64,000 nucleotides of DNA, taken from positions 1 through 64,000 of the forward strand of contig NZ_JACJSI010000008.1 of assembly GCF_014698065.1 (NCBI RefSeq), read 5' to 3'. Source of the DNA: Nostoc flagelliforme FACHB-838 (GTDB lineage Bacteria; Cyanobacteriota; Cyanobacteriia; Cyanobacteriales; Nostocaceae). Numbering within the stretch: the first letter of the stretch is position 1; every line of letters begins with the position of its first letter. A program made the position numbers and the translations under genes. The notes beneath the pieces were generated by a model. It worked only from the letters and a program-made list of their open reading frames with translations, had not been told where the DNA came from and did not search any database. Below, in pieces: positions 19,275 to 27,935 of this stretch.

Positions 19275-20141
19275 ATGCCTGAACTGCCTGAAGTTGAAAC
19301 AGTCCGAAGGGGTCTAAATCAATTGACCCTTAACCAAGAAATCACGGGGGGAGATGTGTTGCTCGATCGCACCATCGCCTACCCGTTTTCTGTCGGTGAG
19401 TTTATTGATGGAATTAAAAAAAGTGCGATCGCTACTTGGCATCGTCGCGGTAAATATCTGCTTGCCGAACTTTCCTCCCCCTCTTCCACAGGTTGGCTAG
19501 GAGTTCATCTGCGAATGACCGGTCAACTTCTATGGCTGCATCGAGATGAACCATTACATAAGCACACACGGGTTAGATTATTCTTTGGGAATCAGCAGGA
19601 ATTACGCTTTGTGGATCAGCGCACCTTCGGTAAAATATGGTGGGTTCCGCCTGGTGTTGCTGTAGAAAGTATTATGACTGGTTTGGCAAAACTGGCAGTA
19701 GACCCATTTTCACCCGAATTCACAGTCGAGTATCTAGCAAGCAAACTCCAAAACCGCCGCCGTCCGATTAAAACTGCGCTACTGGATCAATCGGTGGTGG
19801 CGGGATTAGGTAACATTTATGCTGATGAAGCCCTATTTAAGAGTGGAATTTTACCTGAAACCTTGTGTATAGATTTGCAGCTAAAGCAAATTGAACTTTT
19901 GCGAACAGCCATAATTCAAGTGTTAGAAACGAGCATTGAGGCTGGTGGTACGACTTTTAGTAATTTTCTAAATGTCAAAGGTACTAACGGCAATTATGGT
20001 GGTGTAGCCTGGGTTTATAACCGCGCTGGAGAACCCTGTCGAGTTTGTGGTACAGGAATTCAACGGGTTAGGTTGGGTGGGCGATCTAGTCATTTTTGCT
20101 CCCAGTGTCAAACGTTACGGGGAGTTAGGAGACGCGATTAA
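19275..20141 (+). CDS. mutM: Formamidopyrimidine-DNA glycosylase
   Basis: MutM (Fpg) excises 8-oxoguanine and formamidopyrimidines in base-excision repair. The 288-residue protein has the catalytic N-terminus PELPEVETVRRGL (Pro2, Glu3 after Met removal), HLRMTGQL, the helix-two-turn-helix around VVAGLGNIYADEALF, and the C-terminal zinc finger CRVCGTGIQR...HFCSQCQ. The last residues (Arg-Arg-Asp) and the stop are written by the palindromic repeat at 20130-20149, as in rdgB. ndhO follows on the same strand. Confidence 0.97.
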   Translation: MPELPEVETVRRGLNQLTLNQEITGGDVLLDRTIAYPFSVGEFIDGIKKSAIATWHRRGKYLLAELSSPSSTGWLGVHLRMTGQLLWLHRDEPLHKHTRVRLFFGNQQELRFVDQRTFGKIWWVPPGVAVESIMTGLAKLAVDPFSPEFTVEYLASKLQNRRRPIKTALLDQSVVAGLGNIYADEALFKSGILPETLCIDLQLKQIELLRTAIIQVLETSIEAGGTTFSNFLNVKGTNGNYGGVAWVYNRAGEPCRVCGTGIQRVRLGGRSSHFCSQCQTLRGVRRRD

Positions 20142-20149
20142 TCGCGTCT
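20130..20149. repeat. Short palindromic repeat, copy 3, overlapping the mutM 3' end
   Basis: Identical to the palindrome at 4121-4140. It contains the stop codon of mutM (20139-20141) and the codons just before it. Confidence 0.9.
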
Positions 20150-20228
20150 TTACAAGAGTTTTTACTTCTAACTCGGAAGTCTCTTAAAATGCGGATAAGT
20201 CTAATCTAGAAATTTGAGAGAGGAATTC

Positions 20229-20444
20229 ATGGCAGTCAAAAAAGGCGATATGGTTCGCGCTGTGCGCGAAAAACTAGAAAACAGTCTGGAGGCTAAAGCC
20301 AGTGATGCTCGCTTTCCTTCTTATTTGTTTGAAACCAAGGGCGAAATTGTAGATATCAAAGGTGATTACGCCCTGATTAAGTTTGGGAAAGTGCCAACAC
20401 CAAATGTTTGGTTACGTGTGGATCAACTCGAAGAGTTTAAATAA
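20229..20444 (+). CDS. ndhO: NAD(P)H-quinone oxidoreductase subunit O
   Basis: NdhO is a small, cyanobacteria- and plant-specific subunit on the cytoplasmic arm of the photosynthetic NDH-1 complex, which works in cyclic electron flow and respiration. The 71-residue sequence [20 protein letters not shown], then [20 protein letters not shown], then [13 protein letters not shown] matches the family. ATG at 20229 is chosen over the in-frame ATG at 20214, because the ribosome site gagagagg precedes it at the right distance and family proteins start here. A strong terminator follows. Confidence 0.95.
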   Translation: MAVKKGDMVRAVREKLENSLEAKASDARFPSYLFETKGEIVDIKGDYALIKFGKVPTPNVWLRVDQLEEFK

Positions 20445-20451
20445 TAAACTC

Positions 20452-20480
20452 ATCCCACCCCTAAAAAGGGATGGGATTTT
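20452..20480 (+). terminator. Rho-independent terminator after ndhO
   Basis: An inverted repeat, atccca-c-ccct-aaa-aggg-a-tgggat, forms a 10-bp stem with one internal mismatch and is followed by tttt. It lies 8 bases after the ndhO stop codon. Confidence 0.88.
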
Positions 20481-20482
20481 GG

Positions 20483-20525
20483 GTTAACTGTTAACAGTTA
20501 ACAGTCAACCGTCAACAGTTAACTG
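20483..20525. repeat. Heptanucleotide array (gttaaca)
   Basis: Units of gttaaca/gtcaacc/gtcaaca, several of them self-complementary (gttaac), lie between the ndhO terminator and the malate dehydrogenase gene. Confidence 0.85.
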
Positions 20526-20559
20526 AATTCTTGTTGATAAAAATCACACTTTAATAATT

Positions 20560-21537
20560 ATGTCTTCTTCTCCTAACTCCCCAATTGTGTGTAATTTACC
20601 TCGTGTCACCATCGTGGGTGCGGGTAGGGTTGGTAGTACTTTAGCCCAACGCATTGCGGAGAAAAACCTGGCAGATGTAGTTTTACTAGATATTATTGCG
20701 GGAATGCCTCAAGGTTTGGCGCTGGATTTGATGGAAGCTAGGGGAATTGAAATACATAATCGCCAGATTATCGGCACAAATAATTATGCTGATACATCTG
20801 GTTCGCAAATTGTAGTGATTACCGCCGGACTTCCCCGCAAACCAGGGATGAGTCGGGATGACTTGCTGAAAACCAATGCCAAGATTGTAGTGGAAGCGGC
20901 AAAAAGTGCGATCGCTCATTCTCCTAATGCCATTTTTATTGTCGTCACTAATCCGTTGGATGTGATGACTTATTTGGCTTGGCAAGCAACGGGTTTACCA
21001 CGCGATCGCATTATGGGTATGGCTGGTGTCTTAGATTCCGCCCGTTTTGAAACCTTCATTGCCCTAGAATTGGGCGTTTTGCCCGCCGATGTCAAAGCGA
21101 TGGTTTTGGGTAGCCACGGCGATTTAATGGTTCCTTTGTCTCGTTATGCTACCGTTAACGGCATTCCCATCACTGAATTGCTGGATGCAGCCACAATTGA
21201 ACGCTTGGTAAAAAGAACTCGCAACGGTGGCGCAGAAATCGTAGAATTGATGCAGACGGGAGGTGCTTTTTTTGCTCCGGCATCGGCTACTAGTGTGATG
21301 GTAGAATCGATTTTGCTAAATCAGTCGCGGTTGTTGCCAGTGGCGGCGTATTTACAAGGTGAATACGGTTTAGAAGATGTTGTGATTGGTGTTCCCTGTC
21401 GATTGGGATGCGCTGGAATTGAGAGTGTTTTGGAATTGACACTTACCCATGAAGAAAGAGAAGGTTTGCATACTTCGGCTCAATCTGTGCGTCGAAATAT
21501 TGAGCGATCGCAGGAAGTTTTGGCTAACAACAAATGA
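20560..21537 (+). CDS. mdh: Malate dehydrogenase (lactate/malate dehydrogenase family)
   Basis: A 325-residue NAD-dependent dehydrogenase interconverting malate and oxaloacetate. The Rossmann motif VTIVGAGRVGST is followed by Asp in VVLLDI, indicating NAD preference. In the substrate loop, GLPRKPGMSRDDLL has Arg where lactate dehydrogenases have Gln, which points to malate. Catalytic residues are in VTNPLDVMTY, GVLDSARFE and LGSHGDLMVPL. The length is normal for the family. Its role is central carbon metabolism in the open cyanobacterial TCA cycle. Confidence 0.94.
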   Translation: MSSSPNSPIVCNLPRVTIVGAGRVGSTLAQRIAEKNLADVVLLDIIAGMPQGLALDLMEARGIEIHNRQIIGTNNYADTSGSQIVVITAGLPRKPGMSRDDLLKTNAKIVVEAAKSAIAHSPNAIFIVVTNPLDVMTYLAWQATGLPRDRIMGMAGVLDSARFETFIALELGVLPADVKAMVLGSHGDLMVPLSRYATVNGIPITELLDAATIERLVKRTRNGGAEIVELMQTGGAFFAPASATSVMVESILLNQSRLLPVAAYLQGEYGLEDVVIGVPCRLGCAGIESVLELTLTHEEREGLHTSAQSVRRNIERSQEVLANNK

Positions 21538-21580
21538 GTAAATAATTCGTAATTTATAGAAATAGCAACAAAAATAAAAG

Positions 21581-21605
21581 GCAGTAGGTTCAAATCCCGC
21601 TACCT
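21581..21605 (+). other. tRNA-like T-arm fragment
   Basis: gcagtaggttcaaatcccgc followed by tacct resembles the T-arm and 3' acceptor strand of a tRNA (T-loop ttcaaat, stem partly paired). There is no matching anticodon or D-arm upstream and no CCA. It may be a decayed tRNA 3' end or chance. Confidence 0.25.
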
Positions 21606-21740
21606 TATTTTTTATTCCGAAATTTATCACCTGATAAAACCTAGACTTCTATCGGGAAGACCTCTCTAACAGTCTTCCCTAGAAAGGATAGGCTTTGAAT
21701 TGTTCCCATTCCCTACTAAAGGAGGGTGCTGGGTTTGGCA

Positions 21741-22073
21741 TTAACGACGATAATCTTGATCTGCGGGATCGCCGTAGGGGTCTTCACTAGCTGGACGGAC
21801 ATCACCAAACTCTCCTGTGTCTGCGGGATCGCCGTAAGGGTCTTCGCTAGCTGGACGAACGTTGCGGTAAGACGCGATATCTGCGGGATCGCCGTAGGGG
21901 TCTTCACTAGCTGGGCGAACGTCGCCGTAAGATGCTGGGTCTGCGGGATCACCGTAAGGATCTTCGCTGGCTGGACGTACATTGCGATCGCGGAATTTGG
22001 CATCTTCTTCAGCTTGCTCGCCGTTGGGCCCCAAAAGCAACTCCTTCGCCTTTCGGAAAAATTCATCTACCAT
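21741..22073 (-). CDS. Acidic protein with four 20-residue tandem repeats
   Basis: The 110-residue protein has a 31-residue head (MVDEFFRKAKELLLGPNGEQ and then an acidic stretch), followed by four near-identical units. The core of each unit is VRPASEDPYGDPAD, joined by variable spacers such as PASYGD, IASYRN and TGEFGD (period 20 residues, 60 bases). The upstream cagga/gagac ribosome site before ATG at 22073 supports this frame over the open frames on the other strand and in other registers. It is probably soluble and disordered. I do not recognise the family. The lipoprotein gene lies just upstream. Confidence 0.78.
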   Translation of the reverse strand: MVDEFFRKAKELLLGPNGEQAEEDAKFRDRNVRPASEDPYGDPADPASYGDVRPASEDPYGDPADIASYRNVRPASEDPYGDPADTGEFGDVRPASEDPYGDPADQDYRR

Positions 22074-22167
22074 AATCTGTCTCCTGATTTAAGTTCGTGT
22101 TTCCGACGTGCGCGATTGGCGTTATCCTCTGGGAAACCCGCTTTATATTTACACACGCTTCGCTGAT

Positions 22168-22662
22168 CTAGAGTGCTGGCGCTGCGCTTGAAGTTAGACC
22201 AGTGAGATCGCGACCTGTGGCACTCCGGTTATAGCCTTGGAATTCCCGATATTTTTGTGCTTCAGATTCCGGTACTCGAATTCCTTCTGATGGTGGCGTT
22301 ACCCAGTGAGCGCGATGTTCAGCATCGCGGTAGTATACACGCCCGTTCTTGGAAAGATAGTACTTACCTTGCTCTCCTTCTTGTGGAGCATTCTTATGTT
22401 GGTTGTACATATAGTACAGTGCCGCGGCTCCTGCCAAAAGTGCCACTTTTTGCCCTGTACCCAATCCTTTCTTAACTTCAGTTTGGCTTGCAGTCTTGCG
22501 ATCGCTCACTGTTCTACCAATGGTGTCATCAACAGGTGGTGGCACATTAGCCTTTTGGGAACCGCCTCCGCAGCTACTCAGCAAGGGCACCATTAGCAAT
22601 GCCGAAAGCAGCACTGCAAATAGACGCGAAACTATTTTACGTTCTTTAAATATTGTGTTCAT
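22168..22662 (-). CDS. Predicted lipoprotein of unknown function
   Basis: The 164-residue protein has a basic N-terminus, a hydrophobic segment (FAVLLSALLMVPLL) and a lipobox LSSC followed by Gly-Gly-Gly. Signal peptidase II cleavage and lipidation of the Cys are therefore likely. A second hydrophobic stretch (VALLAGAAALYYMY) follows a Lys/Gly linker. The C-terminal half contains GKYYLSKNGRVYYRD and AHWVTPPSEGIRVPE, with no assigned function. It shares orientation with the downstream repeat protein, 94 bases away. Confidence 0.78.
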   Translation of the reverse strand: MNTIFKERKIVSRLFAVLLSALLMVPLLSSCGGGSQKANVPPPVDDTIGRTVSDRKTASQTEVKKGLGTGQKVALLAGAAALYYMYNQHKNAPQEGEQGKYYLSKNGRVYYRDAEHRAHWVTPPSEGIRVPESEAQKYREFQGYNRSATGRDLTGLTSSAAPAL

Positions 22663-23002
22663 TGGATTTCATCATCACCTGTATTTGCTAAAAGCCTTGC
22701 TGTTGCAAAAACAGAGTTGGAATTCCTGTTATTTCGCTGGGAATTGAAAAAACATATACCACTCAATTTACAACTGCACTAGCTAAAGCGTTTCATTGTT
22801 ATCATGAGCGATTTTCCCAAATATTCCATCCCGCCTTTGAGAGAAACTGCATTCATCCTAAGGAAATATATTTTTGATTTTTTATAAATCATATTTAGCT
22901 AAAACGCTGAAATATTCAGCAATTACCCGGTTATTTTTTCTGTGTAAATAATTTAGAAAGATACAGTTACTATGATGCTTTTTGTCTAAAAGTACACTCA
23001 AT
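22663..23002. other. AT-rich divergent promoter region
   Basis: This 340-base, strongly AT-rich gap separates the divergent lipoprotein gene and the two-gene operon starting at 23003. No repeat or RNA gene is seen. Around 22935-22980 there are TA-rich stretches (taataatt-type) that could be a -10 region, but no site can be fixed. Confidence 0.4.
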
Positions 23003-24400
23003 ATGACATCAAAAAACACTAGCACTCGTCTTCTTTTGGCTTTATGGGATTTGGGAGGAACGCAGCAGGAAGTTAAGAAGGGTCAATTAACTAAGCGAAT
23101 TGTACCCAAAAGCCAGAGGGTCGCAGATTATCAGGGCATATTCGAGGAATTACAGAAGCAGGGTGCGATCGCAATTTCCAAATCTAAAAAAGAATATTCT
23201 CTGACATCTCCCAAGGGTTTAGAGGTGTTAGGTGAGGGTTTGAGAAGTGGCGATTTTAAGTTTGAAGGGACGATTGTTGGAACTTGGGCGGCGAATGCGT
23301 TAGTGAAGTGGATTAGTCAGATTGATGTTGCGGTAACTGATGCAGATGTACCAGTAAATGGGAAGGGTGCTGATACGTGGACAAATAAGGTGGATCTGAT
23401 GCCTGGCGGTACACCTGATCGAGTTTCAAAATACACGCAACGAAAGCCAATAGATTTAAAAACTCTTGGTAGTGATTCTATGGTTGATTTAGTCACACTT
23501 TGGTTAAAAGAGTTTTATGAAGTAAATAACTTAAAACCTCATCATCCGCTTTATCCATTTGAAGAGAGTGAACTAAGGAAATATGGGAAGAACGGACTAA
23601 CTGTAAGAGAAGCTTTGAATTGGTGTGCTGAAAACTTTAAGGTTGAGGAAGAAATATTACCACAAGATCCATTGCAAAGATTTTATTTGGCTTTAGAAAG
23701 AGAAAGTAAGGTAGATAATGGTGATTATCTAGATGAAAAAAATAACTCCCTAGTTATCGATGCTTTACGTTTTGGCTTTCAGAGTTTAAAAGGTCAGACA
23801 TTAGAATGTGAAACTTCTACAGGGGAAAAATTAGAGAAATTAACAATCGAAGATATTACTGACGTTGAGCCAAAGTCAATAAATCAGGGTTGGATAAGCT
23901 TTAAAATAATTGGCAAAGAGAAAGACAAAAGTTTCAAAATTGGTGTTGCTGTTCTCCAATACTTACATGGAAGAGCAGTAGGAGCTGGAATGTGGCGTTT
24001 AATTGAATATCAAACATTCGATATAACACGAGGTTGTTTAGTTCGCTCTAAAGCAAATAAGATTCAAAAAAATTGGGATTCTTATAGTTATCTAAAAAAG
24101 CTTGTAGAAGAACTTGGTGGAGAACATGTGGATCTAAAAGCTGAGGAAGTCCAAGAACTAATTTACTTTAATGCTGTTTATCAGAAACGTGAAAGCTATA
24201 AGCTAACCGAAGAACAAGTTATGGAATTTTCCCGGATGTTTACTCGTCAAAATCCTTTGCTTCTAGAAATTTTGAGTGATCCTTCTGGTTATATCGATGA
24301 CGAGACTATTGAGGGAGAAGAATTATTAAATGACTTCCTTAACCCATCCATTATGGAGGATACAGACGACTCAGAGGATCTGAGTGAGTTGTTAAATTAA
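23003..24400 (+). CDS. Unassigned protein, possible N-terminal winged helix, first gene of a two-gene operon
   Basis: ATG at 23003 (MTSKNTSTRLLLALWDLGG) is chosen over an in-frame TTG at 22982, giving 465 residues. The first 80 or so residues look like a winged helix: short helices, then ELQKQGAIAISKSKKEYSLT and GLEVLGEGL. A Trp/Leu-rich middle (WAANALVKWISQI, LVTLWLKEFYEV) and a long mixed alpha/beta region follow. The tail is acidic (EDTDDSEDLSELLN). There is no signal peptide or membrane segment. I do not recognise the family. The next gene starts 2 bases after its stop, so the two are surely co-translated. Confidence 0.72.
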   Translation: MTSKNTSTRLLLALWDLGGTQQEVKKGQLTKRIVPKSQRVADYQGIFEELQKQGAIAISKSKKEYSLTSPKGLEVLGEGLRSGDFKFEGTIVGTWAANALVKWISQIDVAVTDADVPVNGKGADTWTNKVDLMPGGTPDRVSKYTQRKPIDLKTLGSDSMVDLVTLWLKEFYEVNNLKPHHPLYPFEESELRKYGKNGLTVREALNWCAENFKVEEEILPQDPLQRFYLALERESKVDNGDYLDEKNNSLVIDALRFGFQSLKGQTLECETSTGEKLEKLTIEDITDVEPKSINQGWISFKIIGKEKDKSFKIGVAVLQYLHGRAVGAGMWRLIEYQTFDITRGCLVRSKANKIQKNWDSYSYLKKLVEELGGEHVDLKAEEVQELIYFNAVYQKRESYKLTEEQVMEFSRMFTRQNPLLLEILSDPSGYIDDETIEGEELLNDFLNPSIMEDTDDSEDLSELLN

Positions 24401-24402
24401 AC

Positions 24403-25854
24403 ATGAGCGAATCAGTTGTCCTTGACACAGCCTTATGTTTACCAGCTTCAGAGGTTGAAGCGTTAATACAAGGGCGAATGATTGCCACAATGCCTCGAAC
24501 ATTCATCAATCCGGGGCGGCAATTTGCCCTTTATCCAACCGATATATCAATTAACTTACAATCCTATGAGCAATACTATCAGCCAAGTTTTTTATCTATT
24601 GCTCAAACAGCTTTAGCTCAACAAGGTTGTGAAAAGATTGTGGTTAAAGCTTGGGCTAGGTGCGAAGGGTGCATTTTGCACCCTCCTGAATTCTTGGATC
24701 GTTTGTCACTATTAACAGTCTGGACAAAAGAAGCATTACAGCAAACTCTTGGGCAACGACCTCATCTTGTTCTGGCTTACCTACGTGTTTATCTCCTACC
24801 TCAATCGTTTGAGATTCTTTTGCAATCCCAAAATCCTCAGTTTCGGCCTTTAAACTCTTCGCTGATCGTTTCTGAAGCCAACCCAGTAATAAACGATCGC
24901 ACCTTCGCCCGACGCAAACACCAGTTAGAAAAGCTAGAACCCTCACTGCATGCTGAATTGGAAGAATTGCAGAGTGCGATTGCATCCCTAACCATTAGTC
25001 AACCAGCAGCGAAACCATTAGACGACGATATCAAAGTATTTTTGGGTTGGAGTAGTGACAAGCTAATTAAGCAACCCGATCCAAATTTAGCTTGGATAAA
25101 TGATATTGCAAAATTGGGTGATCGCAGCATTGAGCTAGAGGATAAAAAAACTAACCATGAAGCTGGTACAGATTTTGAAATTATCGCACGCCGTAGCCTT
25201 GATTTTTTAGGATTCAAAGTTGAGGAAAACTATAAAGGCGGTGCAGGTGGCTTAGACTTATTTTGCTCACAACCTTATCCTCTTGTTTGCGAATGTAAAG
25301 CAGGTAAAAGCATTCCTGATCGTGCAGTAGAAGAATTAGATAGGATTGGTAGAAGGCATTTAAAAGAAAATTATCTTCAAGCTGTAAGGTTAATTATTGG
25401 CCCAGGTAAACCGACTAAAAATTTGAAAGAATCTGCTGAAATATCGAAAATCAGTATTATAAATGTAATGACTCTACAAAAACTTGTTGAATTAAAAGCA
25501 AAATATCCAGGTGCTATTAACTTAGTAGAATTAAAACAATATCTAGAACCTGGGCAAATTGACTATAGAATTGATGAATATATTGATAAAGCTGAGAGAG
25601 AGATTAAATTGCGATCGCATATTATCCAGCTTGTCAAAAACTATTTAGAAAACTCAGGCATAAAATCTGCTGGTGTTGAAGCTTTACATGGTGCGTATTT
25701 CGGCTCACATCCGCCACAGCCAATAAGAACAGCAGAAATGCACGAAATTTTAATTGAACTTTCTTCACCTTTAACAGGTTATTTAGGGCGAATAAAAGGC
25801 AGTGATTGGAATAGCGATCGCTTTTACTTTCTCCGCGATTTATCTATTAACTAA
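24403..25854 (+). CDS. DUF1802-like N-terminus fused to a PD-(D/E)xK nuclease-like domain
   Basis: The 483-residue protein starts LCLPASEVEALIQGRMIATM and then RTFINPGRQFALYP, which I associate, without certainty, with the DUF1802 family. At about residues 250-345 a restriction-endonuclease-like core appears: GTDFEIIARRSLDFLGFKVE, then GGAGGLDLFC (metal Asp) and LVCECKAGKS (the ExK pair). This is the Mrr-type arrangement. A Lys/Glu-rich helical region and a C-terminal domain follow. It is the second gene of an operon with the 23003 gene. A DNA-cleaving or DNA-binding role, in repair, restriction or defence, is inferred. Confidence 0.78.
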   Translation: MSESVVLDTALCLPASEVEALIQGRMIATMPRTFINPGRQFALYPTDISINLQSYEQYYQPSFLSIAQTALAQQGCEKIVVKAWARCEGCILHPPEFLDRLSLLTVWTKEALQQTLGQRPHLVLAYLRVYLLPQSFEILLQSQNPQFRPLNSSLIVSEANPVINDRTFARRKHQLEKLEPSLHAELEELQSAIASLTISQPAAKPLDDDIKVFLGWSSDKLIKQPDPNLAWINDIAKLGDRSIELEDKKTNHEAGTDFEIIARRSLDFLGFKVEENYKGGAGGLDLFCSQPYPLVCECKAGKSIPDRAVEELDRIGRRHLKENYLQAVRLIIGPGKPTKNLKESAEISKISIINVMTLQKLVELKAKYPGAINLVELKQYLEPGQIDYRIDEYIDKAEREIKLRSHIIQLVKNYLENSGIKSAGVEALHGAYFGSHPPQPIRTAEMHEILIELSSPLTGYLGRIKGSDWNSDRFYFLRDLSIN

Positions 25855-26086
25855 AAATAATACAATATATTTATTTTCTTACCTTCGCGTTCTGTTGTGC
25901 CCTTTGCGGTTCGTTTCAAAATAAATAAAGTTAAGTAAGCGTAGCCACCCGTAGGCATCGTTTGAATTGAATAGCGATAAAATGGTTTAGCGCATCTTCA
26001 TACAGAATTGGTATAAGCTGTAAAGATTGGCTTGTGCGTAGCGATCGCGTCAAAAAATACTTTGTCAAAGAATCAAGTTGGCTTTG

Positions 26087-26725
26087 TTATTTTACTAATG
26101 GATTTTTGTTCACCACTGCTGAGTTGACGGTTTGTTTAATTCTTTTCAACCTTGTCTCTGGACGTTTTGCACTATCAATCCAAAAAAGGATATTCTTTTT
26201 GGATGAGTTATTAAATGCTTCAAAATGCTCTTTAGCAGTTGTGTTGGCTTCTAACGCCTGCTTTAAATCTAAGGGAATAATTAATGCTTCAATTGCATCT
26301 AAGGAATTCCATGAACCATTTTGTTTTGCGGTTTCAATTTTTTCCAGACCAGCTGTAGTTATTAAACCTTGTTCTATAAGTTCTTCAATATATTGTTTAT
26401 TTAATTTTGACCACACACTTTTCGGTTTTCGAGGTGTAAATATTTGCATATAGCTTTCTTCATCTAAGGATTTGACTTTGCTGTCAATCCAACCAAAACA
26501 TAAGGCTTCTTTTACCGCTTCGCTATATCGAACACTTGGTTTACCACTTTTTACTTTGTAGTAGATAAGCCATATACCAAAAGAGGTGCGATGGTTTTCT
26601 TCTAACCATTTTCGCCATTCTTCGCGGGTGGTGGGGCAGAAAGTGGGGAATTCATTGTTAAGTTTGGATACGCTAGTATTCTTACCTTTGCTAAGGCCAA
26701 GGTTTATTTCTGTATTTTGCTGCAT
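26087..26725 (-). CDS. YdeI/OmpD-associated family protein
   Basis: From ATG at 26725 the protein has 212 residues. It contains the family hallmarks FPTFCPTTREEWRKWLEENH, then GIWLIYYKVKSGKPSVRYSE and EALCFGWIDSKVKSLDEES, and RKPKSVWSKLNKQ. The C-terminal half is helical, with a basic end. The family (also called bacteriocin-protection, YdeI/OmpD-associated) has no firm biochemical role. An in-frame TTG at 26776 would overlap the neighbouring small membrane-protein gene, so the ATG is preferred. Confidence 0.85.
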   Translation of the reverse strand: MQQNTEINLGLSKGKNTSVSKLNNEFPTFCPTTREEWRKWLEENHRTSFGIWLIYYKVKSGKPSVRYSEAVKEALCFGWIDSKVKSLDEESYMQIFTPRKPKSVWSKLNKQYIEELIEQGLITTAGLEKIETAKQNGSWNSLDAIEALIIPLDLKQALEANTTAKEHFEAFNNSSKKNILFWIDSAKRPETRLKRIKQTVNSAVVNKNPLVK

Positions 26726-26732
26726 CGGTCGA

Positions 26733-27023
26733 TTATTGCTTAATGCTACGATTGCTAAGTCCAAATCTATACACAATAAAAGTTGTTTGAGCTACTAAGA
26801 TTCCGAGCGCTGTACCTCCAAGTGCTACCCGCGCTTGAAAATTCCCAAGTTCATCAAGCTTTCGGTTTTCAATACTTACTCTAGGTTGCAGACGGAATTC
26901 CCATCTTGCTGCTTCTGAATGGCCAAGAAGACTCAGAGGTATACTTAGAATATAGCCAAGAATCGTAAATCCTAGAGCTGTAGGAATAGTCAGCTTCAAG
27001 TTTTGAAATAGTAATGAGCGCAT
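26733..27023 (-). CDS. Small membrane protein, two predicted helices
   Basis: This 96-residue protein has a hydrophobic segment near the N-terminus (IPTALGFTILGYILSIPLSL) and a second near the C-terminus (GGTALGILVAQTTFIVYRFGL). Between them is a charged 35-residue loop (EAARWEFRLQP, ENRKLDELGNFQ). Both ends probably face the cytoplasm. The family is not recognised. It ends 7 bases before the ATG of the YdeI-like gene on the same strand and may be translated with it. Confidence 0.6.
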   Translation of the reverse strand: MRSLLFQNLKLTIPTALGFTILGYILSIPLSLLGHSEAARWEFRLQPRVSIENRKLDELGNFQARVALGGTALGILVAQTTFIVYRFGLSNRSIKQ

Positions 27024-27164
27024 AGAACAAAAAGTTAGCTAACTTTAAAACTTTGACAACTATTTTTATAGTTATAAATACATCCGAAGGTTAGCATTTA
27101 GTATTTTGAAAGTTGCAAACAAAGTAGGGAGGCTACGCACACTGATCCATAATTTCTTCTGATA

Positions 27165-27842
27165 TCAAACCAACCCAGAACGCAGTGCCACAACTGCTGC
27201 TTGCACGCGATCATCTACTGCTAATTTATTCATAATCCCTCGGACATGAGTTTTGATGGTGTTGGGACTGAGATAGAGTTTTTCGGCAATCTCCGGGTTA
27301 CTCAACCCGTCTACCATAAGTTTCAACACTTCTAACTCGCGCCCAGATAAGTTGGCGTTGTTGGTGGTGGGTGAGGGTGGTTTAAGATTATCAATTACTC
27401 GTCGCGCAATTTGGGGATCTAGATATGCTGCACCATCAACTGCGGCTGCGATCGCACTTAACAATCGTTCCACACTTGCACCTTTAATACAATACGCATC
27501 TGCACCGCTAGATAGTGCTGCAATAATTTCTGTCTCCGTTTGATGAGATGTCAGCATCACCACATGAGTTGCTGGCAATGCCGCCTTAATTTGCTGTGTC
27601 GCTGCAATGCCATCCAATCGTGGCAAGCCAATATCCATAACCACCAAATCAGGCTTCAGTTGCAGTGCGGCTTGAACTCCCAAATAACCATCTTCTGCTT
27701 GTCCAACAATCTCCAATTGGGGATGAGCCATTAACGATTGCTCTAATCCCAGTTGCATCATTGGATCATCTTCAACAATTAATACGCGCAATGGCGGAGC
27801 ATTGGCTGGTAAATTTAAGGGATAGCGAACATCTAAAGACAT
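27165..27842 (-). CDS. NarL/FixJ-family response regulator
   Basis: The 225-residue protein has a receiver domain (RVLIVEDDPMMQLGLEQSL, phospho-acceptor in VVMDIGLPRLDG, Lys in YCIKGAS) and a C-terminal LuxR-type helix-turn-helix (LSGRELEVLKLMVDGLSNPE and then AEKLYLSPNTIKTHVRGIM). The two are joined by a Pro/Ser/Asn linker. It should be a phosphorylation-controlled transcription factor. No histidine kinase gene adjoins it, and targets are unknown. Confidence 0.92.
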   Translation of the reverse strand: MSLDVRYPLNLPANAPPLRVLIVEDDPMMQLGLEQSLMAHPQLEIVGQAEDGYLGVQAALQLKPDLVVMDIGLPRLDGIAATQQIKAALPATHVVMLTSHQTETEIIAALSSGADAYCIKGASVERLLSAIAAAVDGAAYLDPQIARRVIDNLKPPSPTTNNANLSGRELEVLKLMVDGLSNPEIAEKLYLSPNTIKTHVRGIMNKLAVDDRVQAAVVALRSGLV

Positions 27843-27852
27843 TTTTATTATT

Positions 27853-27931
27853 TAAGAGGCATTAGTCATTTGTCCTTTGTCATTAGTCATTTGTCCTTTG
27901 CCTTTTTGACCAATGACTAATGACTAATGAC
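27853..27931. repeat. Heptamer array with inverted arms between the regulator gene and era
   Basis: Units of cattagt/catttgt with cctttgt inserts are followed by the inverted block aatgactaatgactaatgac. The arms can pair over about 20 bases. It is the same repeat type as at 4753-4829 and 56738-56803. Confidence 0.85.
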
Positions 27932-27935
27932 TAAT

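Noticed and set aside
21726..22166. 146-residue open frame on the plus strand over the repeat gene
   Set aside because: It is open only because of the 60-base repeat. It has no ribosome site, and its product is a repeated hydrophobic segment. The minus-strand frame has a good start and coherent repeats.
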